39,176 nt of DNA from JAIRVZ01 sp031553415 (GCA_031553415.1 JAVBLO010000073.1:1-39176); one strand, 5' to 3'. Shown: positions 16,039 through 25,274, numbered from the stretch's first letter. A program made the numbers and translations. The notes: generated from the sequence alone by a model not told the origin.

Positions 16039-17487
16039 ATGAAAACAATATATAAAAACATCTGTTTCATACTCTTGTCAGTTGGAACTTTATGCTTCGT
16101 TTTGCCTGCCACGGCACAAACAACCAACACAGGATATTTTATGAAAAGTCAGCATAGCAGGACTTCATTTAACCCTGCATTGCGTCCGGAACAAGGCTAT
16201 ATGGGCGTTCCTTTTCTTTCAAATTTATATACAGAAGTAAAAACAAATACTTTTAATCTGGAACATTTTATTTATCCGGAAAGTCCTAAAGCTAAAACAT
16301 TTTTGCACGAAGATATTACTGTCGGGCAATTTTTGAGCGAGATTGCAGATAACAACTATGCCAATGTTGATTTTTCATATACAATTGCGTCTGTTGGCTT
16401 TTATAAAGGAACCAGTTTCTGGACTATTGATTTGGGAGTAAGAACTCATGTGGATATGAATGTTCCATATGATGTTTTTAGTTTTGCAAAGCAAGGTCTT
16501 ACAACAAACAATGGAACTCCTGTTTTAGGTTATAACCTGAAAAATATACGTGGTGTCGCAGATGCTTATGGAGAGTTAGGAGTTGGTTATTCCCGGCCTT
16601 TCCTCGATGACAAATTGGTTGTCGGATTGAAAACTAAAGTCTTATTTGGTTTGGGAAACATGGATTTCAATGTAAAAAAATTAACCATGAATACTGGCCA
16701 GGAAGAATGGACAATTGAATCTGAAGCTACATTGGAAGGCTCTGTCCAAGGTCTTAAACCGAAATACGATGACAGTGAAGAACATTTGTTTGATGGCTTT
16801 GATGATGATGGCAGTTTTGGGCTTGGCGGTTATGGCTTAGGTTTCGATTTGGGAGCAACATATAAGCTATCCGGTATTGTTGATAATGACATTTTAGACA
16901 GGCTTACATTTTCTGCAGCACTGACAGATATCGGTTTTATCAGCTGGACAAGTAAAAGCTCTATGTATCTGGCTACTAACCCAAGCAAAACGATTGTTGC
17001 CGGAGATTATGATATTAGTTTTGATAGTGATAATAATAGCTTGGAAGATCAACTCAGTGCTATTGGCGACACTCTTAAAAATGCATTGAATTTAATAGAT
17101 GCAGGAAAAACCGGTGGCAGGAGCACATCATTAAGGATGAACATGAATTTAGGTCTTGAATATGAAATCATCAAGAATAAGCTTTCTGCAGGAATTCTTT
17201 CCACCACTCATTTCAATCCATCACATAATGTAACAGAATTCACTTTGGCAGGTACTTATAAACCTGTAAGCTGGTTTGAAACAGGATTGAGTTATTCATT
17301 TGTTCATGGTAATTTTAATACTTTCGGGTTAGCATTGAATTTTGTTCCAAGCAAAGGTCTTAATTTATTCCTCGCTGGCGACTATATTATTCCTCATTGG
17401 AACTCTGATTATATACCAACGACTATGAAGGCATTTAACTTTCAGTTTGGTTTATCAATCCCACTTGGAAATAAAAAAATAAACTAA
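16039..17487 (+). CDS. DUF5723 family outer-membrane barrel protein
   Basis: A 482-residue protein with a cleavable signal peptide ending PATAQ near residue 27. The mature start (TGYFMKSQHSRTSFNPALRP) and the later glycine/aromatic alternating strands match the DUF5723 family, predicted outer-membrane beta barrels of the PorP/OmpX-like kind. The C-terminus ends in an amphipathic strand (FQFGLSIPLGNK). Function unknown. It is second in an operon with the preceding lipoprotein. Immediately beyond its stop a reverse-transcriptase remnant begins on the other strand. Confidence 0.8.
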   Translation: MKTIYKNICFILLSVGTLCFVLPATAQTTNTGYFMKSQHSRTSFNPALRPEQGYMGVPFLSNLYTEVKTNTFNLEHFIYPESPKAKTFLHEDITVGQFLSEIADNNYANVDFSYTIASVGFYKGTSFWTIDLGVRTHVDMNVPYDVFSFAKQGLTTNNGTPVLGYNLKNIRGVADAYGELGVGYSRPFLDDKLVVGLKTKVLFGLGNMDFNVKKLTMNTGQEEWTIESEATLEGSVQGLKPKYDDSEEHLFDGFDDDGSFGLGGYGLGFDLGATYKLSGIVDNDILDRLTFSAALTDIGFISWTSKSSMYLATNPSKTIVAGDYDISFDSDNNSLEDQLSAIGDTLKNALNLIDAGKTGGRSTSLRMNMNLGLEYEIIKNKLSAGILSTTHFNPSHNVTEFTLAGTYKPVSWFETGLSYSFVHGNFNTFGLALNFVPSKGLNLFLAGDYIIPHWNSDYIPTTMKAFNFQFGLSIPLGNKKIN

Positions 17488-17492
17488 CATAA

Positions 17493-17640
17493 GGGATGAA
17501 GCTCCAGTCCTAATTCTTCCTTAAAGAAAGTACGAATAACCGGTATCAGGCTTTTAAAGTATTCCTTATGAAAACAAAAATAAAAGGAAAAGGTTAAGAA
17601 AAGTTGGTATGATAAGAAAATAAGTTACTGGGTAAACAAA
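17493..17640 (-). pseudogene. Reverse transcriptase remnant
   Basis: The minus strand of 17570-17493 reads without a stop as 26 residues: HKEYFKSLIPVIR followed by TFFKEELGLELHP. The ending KEELGLELHP is the conserved segment that follows the YxDD catalytic motif in bacterial reverse transcriptases of the retron/DGR kind, where KK and an RNA-binding thumb normally continue. Upstream, in a shifted frame, IFVFI looks like the strand after YxDD, and LPSNLFS (about 17640-17610) recalls the LTSQLF motif. The catalytic YxDD is not visible and frames are broken, so this is a fossil. No template or variable repeat was found. Confidence 0.5.
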
Positions 17641-17674
17641 TGGATAGGTTGATATGTTTTTAAGTTTATTCGTG

Positions 17675-17682
17675 TAATTTTG
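17675..17682 (+). promoter_or_regulatory. -7 box (TAATTTTG) for the M24 peptidase gene
   Basis: TAATTTTG matches TAnnTTTG, 22 nt before ATG 17705. A TTG at 17696 is in frame but lies only about 13 nt past the box, close to the expected transcription start. Confidence 0.55.
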
Positions 17683-17704
17683 TACATTTTACTCTTTGAA
17701 ACTT

Positions 17705-18880
17705 ATGACTGCTACATTATTATCTGGTAAAGAATTGCAATTCAGATGGAAGCAAATGCAGGAAAAAATGTCGGAAATCAATGCTGACGCTTGTATTGTT
17801 GCTTCCAATGTAAACCTTTATTATTTATCAGGAACCGTTTTTACCGGGTATTTTTACTTGCCGGTAGAGGGAGAACCTGTTTTATTCGTCAGGAAACCTC
17901 TTGGATTGACAGATAATAAAGTTATATATATGCGTAAGCCGGAAGATATTCCTTCCCTTTTGAAATCAAGAGGAATAAAGATTCCCAAGCATATTTTATT
18001 GGAAGCCGATCAATTGACCTATAATGATTACCTAAGGTTACAAGTTGTATTTAATCCCGAAAAGATAAGCAATGCAACTACTTTATTGAGGCAAATGAGG
18101 AGTGTGAAAACTGACTGGGAAATCGGCCAGTTCAGGATTTCGGCAAAAAAACATGCTGAAGTTTATTCCCATATCAAGGAATGTTATTCTCCCGGAATGA
18201 CGGATGTAGAATTCCAGGCAAAAATAGAATATGTGATGCGTACTTCCGGCTCCATTGGTATTTTCCGGTCATTCGGAAATAATATGGATATTTATATGGG
18301 TAGTGTTTTGGCCGGAGATAATGCAGAAGCGCCTTCACCATTTGATTTTGCATTGGGTGGGGGAGGAACCGACCCTTCGTTGCCTATCGGTTCTAATGGA
18401 ACGATTCTTAAACCGGGAACATCTGTGATGGTGGATATGGCCGGGAACTATACAGCTTATCTTACAGATATGACCCGCACTTATTCTATTGATAAACTTC
18501 CGGATATTGCTTACCATGCCCATCAATTATCAATTGATATACAAAGTGCAATTGTTGAAAATTCAAAACCTGGTATGTGTTGCTCAGAATTATATTTGCT
18601 TTCTTTGCAAATGGTGGAGGAAGCCGGTATGGGAAAGTATTTCATGGGAACAAAGCAACAAGCTAAATTTGTAGGGCATGGCGTAGGTTTGGAAATCAAT
18701 GAATTACCTGTTTTAACAGAACGTTCAAAAGAATTGCTGGAGCCAGGAATTGTATTTGCATTGGAACCTAAATTTGTATTACCGGAAATAGGAGCGGTAG
18801 GAATTGAAAATACATTTTTAGTGACGTCTTCCGGATTAGAGAAGTTGACTCTCTTTGAAGAGCAAATAATTGAATTGTGA
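17705..18880 (+). CDS. M24 family metallopeptidase (Xaa-Pro aminopeptidase-like)
   Basis: A 391-residue creatinase/aminopeptidase-P-type protein. The N-terminal creatinase domain (about 10-140) is followed by the pita-bread domain with all five metal ligands visible: the Asp pair in VDMAGNYTAYLTDMTR, His in GHGVGLEINE, Glu in ALEPKFV and Glu in GIENTFLV. It should hydrolyse peptides with proline at the second position or be a related dipeptidase, in the cytoplasm since no signal is present. ATG 17705 is chosen over an in-frame TTG 9 nt upstream. Confidence 0.9.
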   Translation: MTATLLSGKELQFRWKQMQEKMSEINADACIVASNVNLYYLSGTVFTGYFYLPVEGEPVLFVRKPLGLTDNKVIYMRKPEDIPSLLKSRGIKIPKHILLEADQLTYNDYLRLQVVFNPEKISNATTLLRQMRSVKTDWEIGQFRISAKKHAEVYSHIKECYSPGMTDVEFQAKIEYVMRTSGSIGIFRSFGNNMDIYMGSVLAGDNAEAPSPFDFALGGGGTDPSLPIGSNGTILKPGTSVMVDMAGNYTAYLTDMTRTYSIDKLPDIAYHAHQLSIDIQSAIVENSKPGMCCSELYLLSLQMVEEAGMGKYFMGTKQQAKFVGHGVGLEINELPVLTERSKELLEPGIVFALEPKFVLPEIGAVGIENTFLVTSSGLEKLTLFEEQIIEL

Positions 18881-18942
18881 TTTTTTAACCTTAGAGTTTA
18901 TAGATTTTTTAGAATCGCAAGCTCAAAACCGGAAATTTTTCC

Positions 18943-18950
18943 TATGTTTG
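18943..18950 (+). promoter_or_regulatory. -7 box (TATGTTTG) for the BON/LysM operon
   Basis: TATGTTTG matches TAnnTTTG, with a leader of roughly 45 nt before the ATG at 19002. Confidence 0.65.
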
Positions 18951-19001
18951 CATTAGTTTTAATACTTAATTTTTAAGATTAATTTTTTAATTTGAACTCA
19001 C

Positions 19002-19478
19002 ATGAAAAAGAATCTTTTGACAAGTGTATTGGTTTTATCTTTGGGTTTTATCCTTTTTTCTTGTAAACCAAGTGATGAGAAATTGCAAAAACAAGTTGAT
19101 ACTGTCTTAACAGTTCAACCAGGTATCTCAGCTTCTGTGAAAAGTGCAGTTGTGACGTTGAATGGTGTGGTTGAATCGGAAGAAGCAAAAACTGCTGCTG
19201 AAACATTAGTGAAAAATGTAAAGGACATTAAATCTGTGGTTAACAACATTGAAGTGAAAGTTCCGGAACCTCCTGTTGTTATCAATCCTGACGACACTTT
19301 GAAAACTACAATCACTGCTGCGTTTACTGCTGCAGGTTTCAAAGACATTACTGTAGACATTAAAGATGGAGAAGTAACTCTTACCGGAAATGCTAAAAAA
19401 GCAGATTTGAAACAAATCATGCAAATTGCAAACGAGGCTCAGCCTAAAAAAGTTATCAATAATTTAACAGTGAAATAA
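19002..19478 (+). CDS. Lipoprotein with two BON domains
   Basis: A 158-residue protein with a lipoprotein signal (LFSC, Cys near residue 21). Two BON-type repeats follow: one ending in VKNVKDIKSVVNNIEV and one around ITVDIKDGEVTLTGNAKKADL near the C-terminus. BON modules are thought to bind phospholipid or small ligands at the membrane; examples are OsmY and the lipoprotein DolP. The next gene overlaps its stop by one base (TAATG) and carries a LysM domain, so the two are translationally coupled. Confidence 0.85.
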   Translation: MKKNLLTSVLVLSLGFILFSCKPSDEKLQKQVDTVLTVQPGISASVKSAVVTLNGVVESEEAKTAAETLVKNVKDIKSVVNNIEVKVPEPPVVINPDDTLKTTITAAFTAAGFKDITVDIKDGEVTLTGNAKKADLKQIMQIANEAQPKKVINNLTVK

Positions 19479-19843
19479 TGGCATTACAAGATAAATATTC
19501 AAGACTGATAGATTTAGCAAAAGCATCGGTACAGGATTTGAAAATTGTTGAACAAGATAATGTTTTATACATTAGTGGTTCTACAACTGCTTCAAAAAAA
19601 GATATTATCTGGAATCTTTATGATGAAATCGACCCGGACATGAAATCTTCGGACTTGGTTTTGAAATTAGAGGTAGTTGCTGGTGGAGAAGAAATTTATG
19701 AAGTTAAATCTGGTGATAGTTTGAGTAAAATCGCTAAAAACTATCCGGGAATGACCTGGCAAAAAATATTCGAAGCCAATAAGGAGACAATCAAAAATCC
19801 GGATTTAATTCATCCTGGACAAAAGATTATAATTCCACTATAA
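19478..19843 (+). CDS. BON-like/LysM protein related to Kbp (YgaU)
   Basis: A 121-residue protein without a signal peptide. The first about 65 residues resemble a degenerate BON domain (VLYISGSTTASKKD), and residues 72-121 are a canonical LysM (YEVKSGDSLSKIAKNY...NPDLIHPGQKIIIPL). The BON plus LysM order is that of E. coli Kbp/YgaU, a cytoplasmic potassium-binding protein, so a similar ion-sensing role is possible but inferred. Coupled to the preceding BON lipoprotein by TAATG. Confidence 0.85.
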   Translation: MALQDKYSRLIDLAKASVQDLKIVEQDNVLYISGSTTASKKDIIWNLYDEIDPDMKSSDLVLKLEVVAGGEEIYEVKSGDSLSKIAKNYPGMTWQKIFEANKETIKNPDLIHPGQKIIIPL

Positions 19844-19868
19844 TATTATAGCAGACGTATAGATAATA

Positions 19869-19931
19869 TTAGCCACGAATTTCACAAATTTCACTTTTAT
19901 TTTAGTGCTATTTCGTGAAATTTGTGGCTAA
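19869..19931. repeat. Dispersed 63-nt palindromic element, copy 2
   Basis: The same element as 9465-9527: TTAGCCACGAATTTCAC at the left, GTGAAATTTGTGGCTAA at the right, one wobble difference between arms, and a loop shared with copy 1 (CTTTTATTTTAGTG). It sits between convergent genes (LysM protein and GH2), where a bidirectional terminator would be useful. Confidence 0.85.
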
Positions 19932-20015
19932 TCCTTTTTAGCGATTTTCTTCATTTAAAACCAGTGTCTTCTTTTTCAGATATTTTTCGTTTGATACGGA
20001 TAAAAACAACCAATG

Positions 20016-22664
20016 TCACCAAATCATTTTGCAACAATCTTCCTTGTCATTCCAGCTTTTTACAACAATCTTGATATTTTCTTTTGGTAAGTTACTTGCA
20101 AAATCCAATGTAACCTTTTTTTCTTCACCAGGAAAAACAGTAAAATAATTATCAGAATAAAAGACAGGTAAAATAGATTCACCTGTTTTCTGGTTAATTA
20201 CCGAGACACGATTGAAAAAGCTGATTTTATCTTTGGCCTTTACATTAATGGTTGCACTAAATCCGTTATTCTTCTTTTCGATATTAGCTAAGACTTCTGC
20301 CCCGGACATAGGCATGCGTTGCATATCTGTATAATTTTTTGTCTTTGTTGTAAGCCAATAAGTATTTTCGGAAATAACCTTTGTTCCGTCAAGCAATTGC
20401 AAGCGTAGAAAATAAGTACCTTGTAACTGGGCAGGTTGTTCCATGGCAAAGAGGGCCTTTGTTGTATTGGCTTTTAAATCCACATTTTTTTGTTCCTGAT
20501 CTTGAATCATCTTTCCGTCTAATTGATAAATACGTGCTCGGACAGTACATTTATTAAGGTCGGCAGTAGTTGTATTCACCACTTCTACCTGCATTGTATG
20601 GTAATTGTATTGTACATGCAGAGGTTCTCCACCCGAACGGACTCCATAATAGCAGGCATTTACATCCAAATACCAGTCATACATCTGTCCGCGCAAAGCA
20701 GTCCATGGATTTTGGATTTTCCAGATAAACATTCCGGTGTACCAACTCCACATTTTCGAACCCCAGCTCTCCATTAAAGCCCTGTATTGTTCATAATTGA
20801 GTAATTGTGCGATGTTACAGAATTCTTCGGTTGTTTTTGGCGTGGCATACCGCTCTACGAATTCTCCATAAGGCAAATATTTATGGTATTCCCACACTGG
20901 ATTATATTTTGTATCTGCAGCTTTCGGAAAATCATTAAAATCGGCTTCATCCATAAACCTGCGCAGGGTAGCTGCTTCTGGCATGCCTACCGAACCGAGT
21001 TCCGGATTGAAAGGACTTGAAAGAGTCGAAAAGAAATATTCCGGTTCCTGTATGTTATAAGGACCGTCGCCGTTTCCACCTATTGTGTTTCTGGTAAAGA
21101 GAGTATCTGTAGAATATGGTGCCAGGTAACGGGTATCCAGTTTCGGAAAAATCTCATTATGTAATTTTTGAGCAATATCATCTGGGGCTGCCCATTCATT
21201 ACCACCGCACCAAATAGCCAGGCTCGGATGATTTCGCAACATTTTTATTTCATCGATTATCGATTCTATAAACAGTTTATGATTATCCGGATATTGCTGA
21301 CGCCGTTCCTGCGAATCTTTTTTCTTGGGATCTACCCAGGCACCGTTACCATCACCCGAAATAGGTAAATCCTGGAATACCAGCATGCCGAGATCATCAC
21401 AAACATCATAGAACTCGGGGCGTCCCGGAATAGCGCCACCCCATAAACGCAACATATTCAAATTCATATCTGCCAGGAAACGAATTTCCGTGCGATAACG
21501 TTCGGGCGAAAGTTGCAGCATCCAGTCCGAAACAATATAGTTACCGCCACGGATGAATATTTTTTGCCCGTTTATATAAAACTTGCGGCCTCCGGTAGCT
21601 GGATCTTTTTCAGAAGTTATCTCACGGATACCAAAACGGACATTTTGTTTGTCGGATATATCTGATCCTCCGTCAGTTACAGTTAATGTTATGTTATACA
21701 ACTCAGGTTTACCCATATTGACAGGCCACCACAAACGGGGATTTTTAATGATTGAAGCAGGCAGGTTTACTATCCTTTTTTCGTGTGGGGCCAATTGTAC
21801 TTTCGTAGTTTGCCGTAGCTTTTCCTCTTCATAACTTACAGTGACATTTTGTGTTTTATCCGTAAGATTTTCCACTTCGACATTTACATTGACTGTGGCA
21901 TCAGCCTGTTTGCCATCAGGAGTACGGATCCCCGGAACTTTAGTAATCACCTGTGGATACATCAGCCTGATATTACCGGTAGTAGTCAGGCTCACTTGGT
22001 CCCAAATACCAGTGTTGCGGTCGCGTACGGCAGCTACCCAATCCCAGCCGGCAGTACATTGCATGGTGTTATTTCTGGCTATCTGTCCATCTCCGGCCTG
22101 TCCATTGTTGTCTTCACCAGAAATATCTGGAGGTGATACAAGTATAGCCAAAGTATTCTTCCCGCTTTTTATGGCATTAGTAATATCATAACTACGCCTG
22201 ATAAACATTCCTTCATGGGTCGTTGTTGAAATTCGTTTCCCATTCAGGAAAATCTCAGCCTTGTAATTAATTCCCCTGAAATTCAACCAAAGTCTCCTGC
22301 CATCAGGCATTCCCGGTAATGTGAATTGATTGACAAACCAGTAAGTATAAAAATCATTCCCAGTATGGAAAATATCAGGAATCAGATTGTTATTCATACC
22401 ATAGTAGGGAGAAGGAATCAAACCATTGTTCAAAAGGGTGGTAAGTACAGTTCCGGGCACAGTAGCCGGCATCCATTTCAAGAAGTCATGTTTGCCGGAA
22501 GACAGTACAGAGCCGTCAATCATCACATACTCAGCCTGGCGGGCAATCCAGTCTTTGTTTAATAATAAAGTTTCCCCGGTTTCAGGAAAAGTAGATACAT
22601 TATCTTTTGCAAAAGAAAAGAATGCTGATGTTAAAAGCAAAATGAATAATAATTTTTTTTTCAT
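20016..22664 (-). CDS. Glycoside hydrolase family 2, beta-mannosidase/exo-glucosaminidase-like
   Basis: An 882-residue secreted enzyme (signal peptide MKKKLLFILLLTSAFFSFA). The order is that of GH2: sugar-binding jelly roll, Ig-like domain, TIM barrel (about 370-680), C-terminal beta domains. The barrel shows RGGNYIVSDWM and MLRLWGGA, the acid/base Glu490 in CGGNEW, and a likely nucleophile Glu555 in FNPELGSVG. The domain order resembles CsxA exo-glucosaminidase, but the acid/base Asn-Glu pair is that of mannosidase-type members, so endo-/exo-beta-mannosidase action on glycans is favoured; the substrate is unproven. It is divergent from a TonB-dependent receptor-like gene. Confidence 0.85.
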   Translation of the reverse strand: MKKKLLFILLLTSAFFSFAKDNVSTFPETGETLLLNKDWIARQAEYVMIDGSVLSSGKHDFLKWMPATVPGTVLTTLLNNGLIPSPYYGMNNNLIPDIFHTGNDFYTYWFVNQFTLPGMPDGRRLWLNFRGINYKAEIFLNGKRISTTTHEGMFIRRSYDITNAIKSGKNTLAILVSPPDISGEDNNGQAGDGQIARNNTMQCTAGWDWVAAVRDRNTGIWDQVSLTTTGNIRLMYPQVITKVPGIRTPDGKQADATVNVNVEVENLTDKTQNVTVSYEEEKLRQTTKVQLAPHEKRIVNLPASIIKNPRLWWPVNMGKPELYNITLTVTDGGSDISDKQNVRFGIREITSEKDPATGGRKFYINGQKIFIRGGNYIVSDWMLQLSPERYRTEIRFLADMNLNMLRLWGGAIPGRPEFYDVCDDLGMLVFQDLPISGDGNGAWVDPKKKDSQERRQQYPDNHKLFIESIIDEIKMLRNHPSLAIWCGGNEWAAPDDIAQKLHNEIFPKLDTRYLAPYSTDTLFTRNTIGGNGDGPYNIQEPEYFFSTLSSPFNPELGSVGMPEAATLRRFMDEADFNDFPKAADTKYNPVWEYHKYLPYGEFVERYATPKTTEEFCNIAQLLNYEQYRALMESWGSKMWSWYTGMFIWKIQNPWTALRGQMYDWYLDVNACYYGVRSGGEPLHVQYNYHTMQVEVVNTTTADLNKCTVRARIYQLDGKMIQDQEQKNVDLKANTTKALFAMEQPAQLQGTYFLRLQLLDGTKVISENTYWLTTKTKNYTDMQRMPMSGAEVLANIEKKNNGFSATINVKAKDKISFFNRVSVINQKTGESILPVFYSDNYFTVFPGEEKKVTLDFASNLPKENIKIVVKSWNDKEDCCKMIW

Positions 22665-22921
22665 GGCTTATTTGGTGTATATAATAAAATGGTTAATAAC
22701 GAACATATCAAAAAAGAAAGGGTATTCAGAAGATAGTGAGATTTAAGTCAGGGCCATTTTTTTATAATATTATAGTAACAAATAAAAGATATTTTTTGTT
22801 GCAGGTAATTTTTTATATTTTCTTCAGGCTAAAATTTTTAACCATTGTTAAATTGAACATTTTCTATATTGTTGCTGTTAAACGTTTAGATTGAGACAAA
22901 ACTATATAACAAAACTGTACC

Positions 22922-25147
22922 ATGAATAGAATGACAACCAGCCTGATACTTATATTTTTTTATATGTTATCAGTTTCGGGGCAGACTGATTCCGCTAAAA
23001 TAGTCCGGACAATAAGTCCATTAGGAAAAGAAGAAACAAACAGGAATGTTGAATTAAATGCTTCAAGTAATTCTGGTCCCCGCGACATTAATACTGGTAT
23101 ACCTTCGAATGTCGGAGGTATCAGCATCATGGAGAATGGTCTTCCTGTAATTTATTATTCCTGGCCGGAAGCGCCGACCAAAGTCTGGAGACAGGATGCC
23201 ACTATCGATAAAGCTCCTGTTTTGAAAATTGGAGAAGTCGCTATTATCACAGGAGTAGTAGGTTATGCGGTAGATAGTTACACACGGTTGCCTACAGATA
23301 CTTTTCATGTAATTGGTTCCATAGGAACCAATCATTTTGGACTGATCAGGGGTTCGGCACATATATCGGGACCTATCAAAAAAGGGTGGTATTATACGCT
23401 GGGAATTTCGGAAAACTTTGATCCGGCTACTTATAACCTGGGGTTCACTAATTTTTCAGACCAGACACAAATATACCGTGCCGGACTTACCAAAAAGTTT
23501 GATAAAGGTTCTGCTACATTAAGTTACAAATATGCCAATTCGTGGGCTATCGGTAATTATGCTCCATTCATTTATAAATCAGATGGGACTTCAGAAGAAG
23601 TAAACAATTTCCGGATAGGTCGTGACTCATACATATTGATTGACGGCAAATTCCGTTCTGTGAATCTGCTGAGTGGTGACACAACCTGGGTGGATATGGC
23701 GAAAAACGGGGGAGACAAATCTCATACCATAGACCTTTTAGGTGATTATAAGTTTGATAACGGTATGAAATTCAGTTATATCATGCGTTATCACACTACT
23801 CAAAACAGTGGAATTTACATCAATCCATTGAGTATATTTACACCCGATCCTACAACTGACAGATATACCTATGCTGATACAGGAGAGTCTTACACTGGCC
23901 AGGTACAAATGGTGGAGAATAGCTATGTGACTCCTTTTAATATCAGTTCATTTACTTCTCGTTTCGAATTAATGGGAAAAACTGAAAAGCATAACTGGCG
24001 TTTAGGGCTGAATGAGTGGTTTTACAGGGAAAATAAATATCTTTCGAATACAACCCAATTTGAACAGGAAGTAGCGCCTCAACCACGCAAACTGATGCAT
24101 GAAACTTTTACGGATGGAGTTTGGAAATCGGCAACCGATCCGTATGGATTTCATAGTTATAATGTTTCCAGCGAATATCACAACGGTTTCGAAAACAAAC
24201 TTGCAATCTATGCTACTGATGATTTTGATGTGTCGGAGCGTGTTTCCCTTAATGCCGGAATACGGTTGGAATATCATAAACTGAAAGGAGATTACCTGCC
24301 ATACAACCGGCCGGTTCCCATAGGTACTCCAACAGTAAAATTTGATAATAACTGGTTCTTGACAAGGGCTACCTTGGGAGGGGTTTTCAAACTTACAAAA
24401 TCTTTTGGTTTATGGACGGATGCTACTTATAACGAACGAAGAGGAGCATTGGAAGATTACTCAGGAGCAGTAGCTCCTAGTTTGAAAGTGCGGCGTACCC
24501 CGATGGGACAAGTGGGAATTTATTATAACCATCCGTGGATCAGTTTAGTTTCGGCTTATACTTACATCCGCAGTACGAATTACCAATCTCGTTTATCGTT
24601 GGTTAATCCCGGTAACCCTGACGAAAGTACATTCGAAACGGTTTATTATGATATCAGTACATCAGGTTGGACAACAGATATCGTAACGACTCCTTTCAAA
24701 GGATTTAAATTGCACTTCTTGATTACATGGCAAAACCCTGTATACAAAAACTATGCAGTAACGGCTTACGGACAAGATTATGATTACAACAATAAGAATC
24801 CGGGTATTTCGAAAGTTTTACTGGAAATAGATCCCAGCTACACTTTTTGGAATGATAAAATGAATGTTTGGTTAAGTGCCCGGTATTTCAGTAAACAGTA
24901 TGCCAACCTGACTAATGTGTTGTATTTTGCACCTCACTGGGAAACCTTTGGAGGAATTAATTATAAAATCAACAAAAACCTGGATGCCGGAATAAGCGTT
25001 ACCAATATCTTGAATCAACGGGGAGCTTCCGGCACTATTCAAGGTTCCCAATTGGTTACCGATCCCACGCCATTCTACAATACTGTGGTAGCTGGCTCTT
25101 ATATTATCCCGTTTACCATTGCGGCAAATTTGAATTTCAATTTTTGA
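22922..25147 (+). CDS. TonB-dependent receptor-like outer-membrane protein
   Basis: A 741-residue outer-membrane protein. A signal peptide ends SVSGQ near residue 21. The segment RDINTGIPSNVGGISIMENG (about 54-73) has the form of a TonB-receptor plug motif. The remainder is barrel, with VSLNAGIRLEYHKLKGDY, NLDAGISVTNILNQRG and the terminal strand ending NLNFNF. The usual Bacteroidetes N-terminal carboxypeptidase-like extension and a clear TonB box are missing, and no SusD partner follows. The cargo is unknown; divergence from the GH2 gene makes a carbohydrate possible but not shown. The 257-nt gap before it holds no other gene. Confidence 0.8.
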   Translation: MNRMTTSLILIFFYMLSVSGQTDSAKIVRTISPLGKEETNRNVELNASSNSGPRDINTGIPSNVGGISIMENGLPVIYYSWPEAPTKVWRQDATIDKAPVLKIGEVAIITGVVGYAVDSYTRLPTDTFHVIGSIGTNHFGLIRGSAHISGPIKKGWYYTLGISENFDPATYNLGFTNFSDQTQIYRAGLTKKFDKGSATLSYKYANSWAIGNYAPFIYKSDGTSEEVNNFRIGRDSYILIDGKFRSVNLLSGDTTWVDMAKNGGDKSHTIDLLGDYKFDNGMKFSYIMRYHTTQNSGIYINPLSIFTPDPTTDRYTYADTGESYTGQVQMVENSYVTPFNISSFTSRFELMGKTEKHNWRLGLNEWFYRENKYLSNTTQFEQEVAPQPRKLMHETFTDGVWKSATDPYGFHSYNVSSEYHNGFENKLAIYATDDFDVSERVSLNAGIRLEYHKLKGDYLPYNRPVPIGTPTVKFDNNWFLTRATLGGVFKLTKSFGLWTDATYNERRGALEDYSGAVAPSLKVRRTPMGQVGIYYNHPWISLVSAYTYIRSTNYQSRLSLVNPGNPDESTFETVYYDISTSGWTTDIVTTPFKGFKLHFLITWQNPVYKNYAVTAYGQDYDYNNKNPGISKVLLEIDPSYTFWNDKMNVWLSARYFSKQYANLTNVLYFAPHWETFGGINYKINKNLDAGISVTNILNQRGASGTIQGSQLVTDPTPFYNTVVAGSYIIPFTIAANLNFNF

Positions 25148-25178
25148 AGGCTTGATCAGGGCTCAATTAGAGCTATGT

Positions 25179-25206
25179 GTTTTAAGTTTTACGTTGTATG
25201 TTTTAT
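25179..25206 (+). repeat. Degenerate heptamer array (GTTTTAC type)
   Basis: Four adjoining 7-mers read GTTTTAA, GTTTTAC, GTTGTAT and GTTTTAT. The strict 7-nt phase with drifting letters suggests an old tandem array. No complementary arm lies nearby. Confidence 0.6.
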
Positions 25207-25246
25207 TTTTCTTCAGGATATTTGTTCCAATTTTGCAAAAAAAAAT

Positions 25247-25274
25247 CTTAGTTCTTAGTTCTTAAGTCTTAGTT
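25247..25274 (+). repeat. Heptamer array (CTTAGTT) just before the metK promoter
   Basis: Four adjoining 7-mers: CTTAGTT, CTTAGTT, CTTAAGT, CTTAGTT. The array ends 6 nt before the -7 box at 25281, so it occupies the place of the upstream promoter element. Confidence 0.75.

Noticed and set aside
22665..22921. Promoters in the GH2/TonB-receptor gap
   Set aside because: Only near matches such as TATTTTTTG (one base too long) and a minus-strand TAGTTTTG near 22904-22897, far from the GH2 start, were found. None is good enough to call.
20016..25147. GH2 plus TonB-receptor-like gene as a polysaccharide utilisation locus
   Set aside because: No SusD-like gene, no SusC-type N-terminal extension and no regulator are present, and the genes are divergent. 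The sequence supports neighbours only.
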